Origin: Glandiceps talaboti
Taxonomy: Eukaryota; Hemichordata; Enteropneusta; Spengelidae
Length of the DNA stretch: 64,000 nt
Reading direction: 5' to 3'
Assembly: GCF_964340395.1 (NCBI RefSeq)
Contig: NC_135557.1
Coordinates: 7,941,709-8,005,708, forward strand
The position numbers and the translations under genes were made by a program. The notes under the pieces were generated by a model. That model worked only from the letters and a program-made list of their open reading frames with translations, was not told the DNA's origin and did no database searches. Numbering within the stretch: the stretch's first letter is position 1; each line of letters opens with the position of its first letter. Of the stretch, positions 16,301 to 25,263 are shown in pieces.

Positions 16301-19300
16301 TAACATTAGTAATTATTAGTAAACATTTTAGTTATGAACATTAGCAATTATTAGCAAGCATTTTAGTTGGTGACATTAGTAAATTAGCAAGCATTTTAGT
16401 TGGTAACATTAGCAATTATTAGCAAGCATTTTAGTTGTTAAAATTAGTAATTATTAGCAAGCATTTTAGTTGTTAAAATTAGTAATTATTAGCAAGCATT
16501 TTAGTTGTTAACATTAGCAAATTAGCAAGCATTTTAGTTGGTAACATTAGCAAATTAGCAAGCATTTTATTTATCAACATTAGCAATTATTAGCAAGCAT
16601 TAGCAATTATTAGCAAGCATTAGCAATTATTAGCAAGCATTTTAGTTGTTAACATTACTAATTATTAGCAAGCATTTTAGTTGTTAACATTAGCAAATTA
16701 GCAATTATTTTAGTTGGTAACATAAGCAATTATTAGCAAGTATTTTAGTTGGTAACATTAGTAAATTAGCAAGCATTTTAGTTGGTAATATTAGTAAATT
16801 AGCAAGCATTTTAGTTGTTAAAATTACTAATTATTAGCAAGCATTTTAGTTGGTAACATTAGTAAATTAGCAAGCATTTTAGTTGGTAACATAAGCAATT
16901 ATTAGCAAGTATTTTAGTTGGTAACATTAGTAAATTAGCAAGCATTTTAGATGGTAACATTAGTAAATTAGCAAGCATTTTAGTTGGTAACATAAGCAAT
17001 TATTAGCAAGTATTTTAGTTGGTAACATTAGCAAATTAGCAAGCATTTTAGTTGGTAACATTAGCAATTATTAGCAAGTATTTTAGTTGTTAACATTAGT
17101 AAATTAGCAAGCATTTTAGTTGGTAACATAAGCAATTATTAGCAAGTATTTTAGTTGGTAACATTAGTAAATTAGCAAGCATTTTAGTTGGTAACATTAG
17201 CAAATTAGCAAGCATTTTAGTTGTTAACATTAGCAATTATTAGCAATTATTAGTGAATTAGCAAGCATTTTAGTTGGTAACATTAGTAATTATTAGCAAT
17301 TATTAGTAAATTAGCAAGTATTTTAGTTGGTAACATTAGTAAATTAATTAGCAAGTATTTTAGTTGGTAACATTAGTAATTATTAGTAAACATTTTAGTT
17401 ATTAACATTAGCAATTATTAGCAAGCATTAGCAAGCATTTTATAAACTAAATAATATACAAACACTAATTTATTGCACTTATGTGATCTAATATACTAAC
17501 AAACTAATATAGCTAAACTAAAAGCAAACCAATATAGCTAAACTAAAAGCAATTGCTAATAATTACTAATTTTAACAACTAAAATGCTTGCTAATAATTA
17601 CTAATTTTAACAACTAAAATGCTTGCTAATAATTGCTAATGTTACCAACTAAAATGCTTGCTAATTTACTAATGTTACCAACTAAAATGCTTGCTAATAA
17701 TTGCTAATGCTTGCTAATAATTGCTAATGTTAATAACTAAAATGTTTACTAATAATTACTAATGTTACCAACTAAAATGCTTGCTAATAATTGCTAATGC
17801 TTGCTAATAATTGCCAATGTTAATAACTAAAATGTTTACTTATAATTACTAATTTTAACAACTAAAATGCTTGCTAATAATTACTAATTTTAACAACTAA
17901 AATGCTTGCTAATAATTACTAATTTTAACAACTAAAATGCTTGCTAATAATTACTAATTTTAACAACTAAAATGCTTGCTAATAATTGCTAATGCTTGCT
18001 AATAATTACTAATAATTGCTAATAATTGCTAATGTTACCAACTAAAATGCTTGCTAATAATTGCTAATGTTACCAACTAAAATGCTTGCTAATAATTGCT
18101 AATGTTAACAACTAAAATGCTTGCTAATAATTACTAATAATTGCTAATAATTGCTAATGTTAATAACTAAAATGTTTACTAATAATTACTAATGTTACCA
18201 ACTAAAATGCTTGCTAATAATTGCTAATAATTGCTAATAATTACTAATAATTACTGTTAACATCTAAAGTGTTTGCTAATAATTGCTAATAATTGATAAT
18301 GTTAACAACTAAATACTTGCTAATTTGCTAATGTTAACAACTAAATACTTGCTAATTTGCTAATAATTGCTAATGTTAAAAACTAAAATGCTTGCTAATA
18401 ATAACTAAAATGTTTGCTAATAATTGTTAATAATTGCTAATGTTAACAACTAAAATGTTTGCTAATAATTACTGTTAACAACTAAAATGTTTGCTAATAA
18501 CTAAATACTTGCTAATTTACTAATTTTAACAACTAAAATGCTTGCTAATAACTAAAATGTTTGCTAACAACTAAAATGTTTACTAATAATTACTGTTAAC
18601 AACTAAAATGTTTGCTAATAACTAAATACTTGCTAATTTACTAATTTTAACAACTAAAATGCTTGCTAATAATTACTAATTTGTGTTCATAATTACTAAT
18701 AATTGCTAATAATTACTAATGTTTGCTAATAATTACTAATGCTTGCTAATGCTAATGATAATGCTAATGCTAATGCTAATGTTAACGCTAATGTTAATTA
18801 CAATTACAGATAATTAATACTGGTTTTGTTAGTATAATAGATAATTTTAAACTAAAATGCTTGCTAATAATTACTAATGTTAACAACTAAAATGCTTGCT
18901 AATAATTGCTAATGCTTGCTAATAATTACTAATAATTGCTAATGATAACAACTAAAATGCTTGCTAATTTGCTAATGTTACCAACTAAAATGCTTGCTAA
19001 TAATTGCTAATGCTTGCTAATAATTACTAATAATTGCTAATGGTTACTAATAATTACTAATGTTAACAACTAAAATGCTTGCTAATAATTGCTAATGCTT
19101 GCTAATAATAACTAAAATGCTTGCTAATAATAACTAAAATGCTTGCTAATAATTACTGTTAACAACTAAAATGTTTGCTAATAATAACTAAAATGTTTGC
19201 TAATAATTTCTAATAATTGCTAATGTTACCAACTAAAATGTTTGCTAATAACTAAAATGTTTGCTAATAATTGCTAATGTTAACAACTAAAATGCTTGCT

Positions 19301-22300
19301 AATAATTACTGTTAACAACTAAAATGCTTGCTAATTTACTAATTTTAACAACTAAATACTTGCTAATTTACTAATGTTAACAACTAAAATGCTTGCTAAT
19401 AATTTGCCTTAGGTTCTTACAGTCCAACATAAATGAGGGCCATAAAAGTGTTGAGTATAGGGTAAAGAAAATGATTATTTTGTTGTGTTATTTATTTTAG
19501 AAAGCACCATCCAATTTTTTATTTTATTTAAAAAAAAATTTTGTTTTTGCTTTACTTTGAATGTGATATTATTTAACTTTTCGGCAACTACTTTGAAAGA
19601 GCACCATCCAATTTTTTATTTTATTTAAAAGTTTTTTTTGTTTTTGTTTTACTTTGAATGTGATATTATTTAACTTTTCGGCAACTACTTTGAAAGATGT
19701 GACATTAGGCCAGACAGAAAAATGAAAAAGCTGAGACATTTACTCATATATTACCAGGTTACCATGTATTTTGGTGATGGACAATCTGTTATTTAACTTC
19801 TTTTTCCATTATTTTTTGGTTTACTACATTAAAATCCATTAGAGTATAACTAAAATACGAATTATTTGGATTTATCGTAGACTTTTTTAATCCACGTGAA
19901 ACAACTATTAATGAGAAGTTTACGAGTTTACGAGTTTATTTGTAAGAATTTCATCTATCATTCTACTAGGAACGTTAGGAGCGTAAGTAAAATAAAGTTG
20001 GTTAAGAGTTATTTTAGATTATCTTGGATGGTGTCATAAAAACAGGGTATGATTTATGACAGTGAAAACAGCATTATTTTAGATTATCTTGGATGGTGTC
20101 ATCTCACAAAGTTTTTTACTTTTTTTAGGAAAGCTCATTCACTGGTATTCTCACAAACCAGATCTGGTATTTTTTCTTCTGTAATACATAAAAACCAACT
20201 CTGGCAATGAAAACAGCATTATTTTAGATTATTTTGGATGGTGTCATAAAAACAGGGTGTGATTTATGACAGTGAAAACAGCATTATTTTAGATTATCTT
20301 GGATGGTGTCATAAAAACAGGGTGTGAATATTAAAAAAGTTTTTAAAAAATATAAACTAAATTATTATCTTTTAAGAACTGTTACTATAATATTTTTATC
20401 AATTAATGAAGTTTCAACTAAAGTTTCAACTAAAGTTTATATACCGCTAGGGGAACCAACACGATACCGGAGGATGCAATCACTCAACTTTAGCGTAATT
20501 ATAAAAGCAATTCTATTATATTTAGGAGAATATCGGGAAGCTGCACTAATACCAGAGTTGAAAATGGAAGCATTTTCGCAGAATCAAATTTTAAAACGAT
20601 TTTGGGATAAATGGAATGCGGAATATCCAGAGATAGTGAGATTTAGTTGGTGGCGTTTACGATGGCGTCAAATATTTTTAAAACTGAAGACTTGCAGACT
20701 TGCAGTCTTGCAGTTAAATAAACCAAAAAAATATTATTTAACCAGTTGAGACACGAATGAACAATGAATGATCAATAAATAAAAAAAATATGTTTTAACT
20801 ATTACTTAACTATAAGTATTACTATTATTACTATTATTACTATTATTGTTAACTATAAGACTTGCAGTATTACTATTATTACTATTATTTAACTTTTTTT
20901 TTCATTAATTTTTTTGTTTTACTACATTAAAATCCATTAGAGTATAATTAAAATATGTATTATTTGGATTTATCGTAGATCTTTTTAATCCACGTGAAAC
21001 AACTATTAATGGGAGTTTTTTTGTATTTGTAAGAATCTCATCTATCATTCTGCTAGGTGCGTAAGTACAATAAAGTTCTTTAAGAGTTATTGGATTATTA
21101 AGCCAAATCAATAATCCAGGACCATAACGAGATTTGAATTTCTTAAATTGAGTAATCAAAAATGGTTTTTCTATTGGAACTTCTCTCCATTTGATTGTGG
21201 GAATTTCATCGGTATTTCTTTTTTCATTTAAAATATCTAATAATGCAGAAGTTTCACGATCCTCTGTATCATTCTCTGCAGGATTAACAATATTAGATAC
21301 TCCATTATTAGATACTCCATTATTAGATAAATTAGATATAGTAGGTATATTAGGATAATTAGTAGGATAATTAGTAGGATAATTAGTATGATAATTAGTA
21401 GGATACTCAGACAGAGAATTAATTGGACTAAGTGGACTAAGTGGACTACTAAGTGGACTTGATTCGATTGTGTTGTCTACAAAAGTGATTGGTTTTTGAC
21501 TTTGTTTGTTTGACATTTTGAATTTATGGTACACTGCTACGCTTGTATGTATATACATATATATTATTATCTGTTTAATTGAACTTCCTGACCTTTATAG
21601 TGAGGTCACTAAGCGTTTAATTTACTTATAATAGCTACAACAAATTTAGTCATTTTTAATCAATTTTTATGGGTAAGATTTATTTTGCCTTTTAATGGAT
21701 TATATAAATATAAAAAAATATAAATATTAATTTATTAATATAGGAAAGAGACTTTATTTGGCTATATAATAGATTAAAAGGAAAGTGTGCCGGCTTTCTC
21801 CTTTTGTATACTACTTGGACGTACAATAACAAACGTTTCACACATATTTTAGCTTTTAGTTACAAACACATACTTAGAAAATGTTGTTTCACATTGATTT
21901 TTCAAGCAGGGAGCCAAGATAAAATTGTTCTATAGATCAAAAGTAAAAAACAAGTACCCAATTTTCATCCATATGACTACTTTAACCACGAAATTGTGAT
22001 GTCATAACCAATGGTTTTCCCATACATCCGTGCAAGAATTTTCTAATATGAATGAGCATAACTATATTATGTGCAGAGGATAGATGTACTATGTTGTCAC
22101 CTCAAGTCATGTAAGCCTAAAGTTGATAACAGTAATCAATACAAGTGTACTAAAGGTATAAATAAGTCTGACTTGACTTTTCCTTTAAGTTGATAACAGT
22201 AATCAATGTAAGTAGTGTACATACTAAAGGCAGAAATAAGTCTGACTGGACTTTTCCTTTAAGTTGATAGCAGTAATCAATACAAGTGTACTAAAGGTAG

Positions 22301-25091
22301 AAATAAGTCTGACTGGACTTTTCCTTTAAGTTGATAGCAGTAGTACTAAAGACAGAAATAAGTCTGACTGGACTTTTCCTTTAAGTTGATAGCAGTAATC
22401 AATACAAGTGTACTAAAGGTAGAACTAAGTCTGACTGGACTTTTCCTTTAAGTTGATAGCAGTAATCAATACAAGTGTACTAAAGACAGAAATAAGTCTG
22501 ACTGGACTGTTCCTTTAAGTTGATAGCAGTAATCAATACAAGTGTACTAAAGGTAGAAATAAGTCTGACTGGACTTTTCCTTTAAAGACTGAGCTAATTG
22601 ACAATCAACAAATGGATCAAACATATTTTGTTTGCAGACACAGATTCCAAGCCCTGGCAAATCACTGCTGAAAGTGACGTCATCGTATCAGTCTATGGTC
22701 GTCTCTTCCATACCGAGGCTACAGAAATAACTCTGATGAACGCCACTTCTAATACGCCACTGACGAGTGCTTGGCTGACCGATGGGGACGCCTATCGTTG
22801 TCACCTCTGGAAATATGAACTGGAGGAAGACATTGCCTTAGCTGCTAATAACGATTACTTCTTGATAATGTTTAATATGTCCTGTGTAGTTTCTGGTCGC
22901 TATGCTCTTATAACATCTTTAGAGACAGATGAATCTGATAAGATAGACATGAATGTCACCGTACAAGGTAAATCTTCAATTGGTTTAAATGATTACTTAA
23001 GTTTAATATCCTGCTGTATTACTTCCATAAGTTGTAGCCATATAGTTGCATTTGGAGAATTTAGGACCCAAAACATCAGCCATAAGAAATTAAATGTGTT
23101 TACCGATACAAGAAGCCAAAAAATAACCCGACAGAAATAAAATAAATTTACCTGCATAAGACTTAAATCAACAAACTTTGTCATTACATTTGATTCAAAT
23201 TTATTGTGACAGGATTGAAATGAGAGTTTGGCTTTAACTGTGATGTATGTCTTTATTTGGTAAGGGCCCTAAAAATGTCATTTTCGGAAATTCGGAAATT
23301 GTGCGACCTTTCTAAAATATAGTAATACAAATTGGTAAATCTGGGTTAAAAGAAGCCTAATGTACTAATGGGCGAGGCATTCTGAAAATAAAAAAGTGAG
23401 GAGCTACTAAATCATATTCATACAATAGCACCCGTATTGTTGGGAAAGAGTTATAGAGATTAGGAGCTTCTAACGTTTGATACCCAGAATTACTTACTGA
23501 ACAGTCCTTTACTAAGAAGATTTAGCCTATTGTAAAACTCTACTCAGGTTGCGTGATGTAGATTCGGTTAAAATGACTTTTCCTGGGCCCTCAACATTAC
23601 ACAAATACAATGATAAAAGAAACCTCACCTTTGATGTACCATCTTTGCAGCTCTTGTCATATTGATGGAAATACGTTTAATTTATTATCATAATTCCCAT
23701 ACTTCTGTGCACTACGTCGACGTACTATTAATTCATCTCTACGACGTAATATTCAGGTAAACAAGTGACAAACGTGGTAATTTTGGAACAACCAAGTAAC
23801 TATGGTGATACTGCTCTCATACAGTGCAATGTATCATGGGAAATTCAAGAAGAGCTACAATGGGCTTTAAATCAAAGGCCTCTTCAGGTACGAAACGTTA
23901 AAATACTTAATACAAAGAATTTAACCAGACGTCTAGTATATCATAATACAAGTTAATGTTTGCAAAATAGAACTTCGTTACACGTCGGCGTTCCAGATGA
24001 TAAAAATACAGGCGTTCTAATAACTTACAATGTGACGATCATATGACAGGCGGTTCAAAACAAACCATATAATATGACAGTCTGCCCATGCTATCAATAT
24101 TTCAGAAAACTGAACAGATATGTACATTGCCACATTTGACTTTGTATTTTGCTATCTAATCATTTACCGAAAAGACAAATGTCACGTAAAAAATGGCATC
24201 TCGTGTATTCGCAATTATATTGGCCTGATCGTAGACAAAGTTATGAAATATGAATTTGATTAATTTTATATTCATATATTCAGATCATTGGGAAGAGTTA
24301 TCCCTACCCAGGACCGGATAATACACTTCGATTTGATAGTTTCTATCCAGAGCACCAGGGCAGCTATTCCTGTATCATTAAGGAAATCTGTTACATCATC
24401 AAGAGTCAACCAACAACACTTGCAGGTGAGGAAAACCTCGGACTTCCAGTGGTCTGAGGGAAAACGTATAGTCGCAATGCAACCCTGTATAACTTCCTCA
24501 AATCCTTTGGGATCATATAACCCATTATTGCTTAGGTAAGCGCATAATACAAAACCCTTCACTCGACAACCCCTGTACTATCATATACATATTTATACAC
24601 CTGGATTGTCTGTACAACCCATTGAAGCTTCTGTAAACACAAACGACCAAACCCGTTACTAGACAACCCCTGTCCTATCATGTACCCATTTATACCCCTG
24701 GGTTGTCTGTGCACCGTACAACCGACATTTGTAATAATTGCCGAAATTTGTAATAACGCCGATATTTGTAATAGAAATCACGTTTTTCATGTAATATAAC
24801 CGACATTTGTAATAATTGCCGAAATTTGTAATAATTTCTGTGAATGACAAATGATTAAAAATTGTCGATATTTGTAATAAATTTCAGAAAAAATGTAATA
24901 AAATTGCCGAAATTTGTAATAAAAAATGACATTAAGGATGGTCCTTCCTTCCACTCTAAAAAATGGGTTATCTAAATATAGAAATACAAGATTGCAAAAA
25001 GATCACGTCAATTTAACAAGCATTAATTGACTTGATTAATGTAATAATTAATTGAACAATTAACCAAGTTGTGTTATTATTTCAATAAACT

Positions 25092-25134
<43 letters not shown>

Positions 25135-25194
25135 TCGGTGAGTATCAATCTGCTAAGACAGTGCTCTATACCGCAGTGGCAGAGCGCAAAACTA

Positions 25195-25263
<69 letters not shown>

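Larger units (their letters stand above)
8962..22004. mobile_element. Giant AT-rich palindromic element in a host intron
   Basis: The whole block is an inverted repeat inside the intron 8901-22637. From the outside in, each arm has a diverged outer repeat (about 200 bases), a 270-base AT-rich leader, ORF1 pointing inward, ORF2 pointing outward (tail to tail with ORF1), a zone of short direct repeats with a decayed ORF1 fragment, then a minisatellite. The arms meet at 17442-17549. Inside the outer repeats the ORF regions of the two arms differ by about 1 percent, but the left arm is much longer (8.3 against 4.3 kb) because its tandem arrays are expanded. Base composition is far more AT-rich than the flanking exons. 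I recognise no transposase, integrase or polymerase, so calling it mobile is inference from structure. Confidence 0.65.

Noticed and set aside
8962-22004. Bacterial, plasmid or viral contamination joined into the assembly
   Set aside because: Exons with matching phase of one gene lie on both sides and the arms differ in array length, which is against a simple join or mirrored-read artefact. It is not excluded without long reads.
22120-22585. CRISPR-like array
   Set aside because: Units are contiguous tandem repeats without unique spacers and the DNA is animal nuclear; it is a minisatellite.
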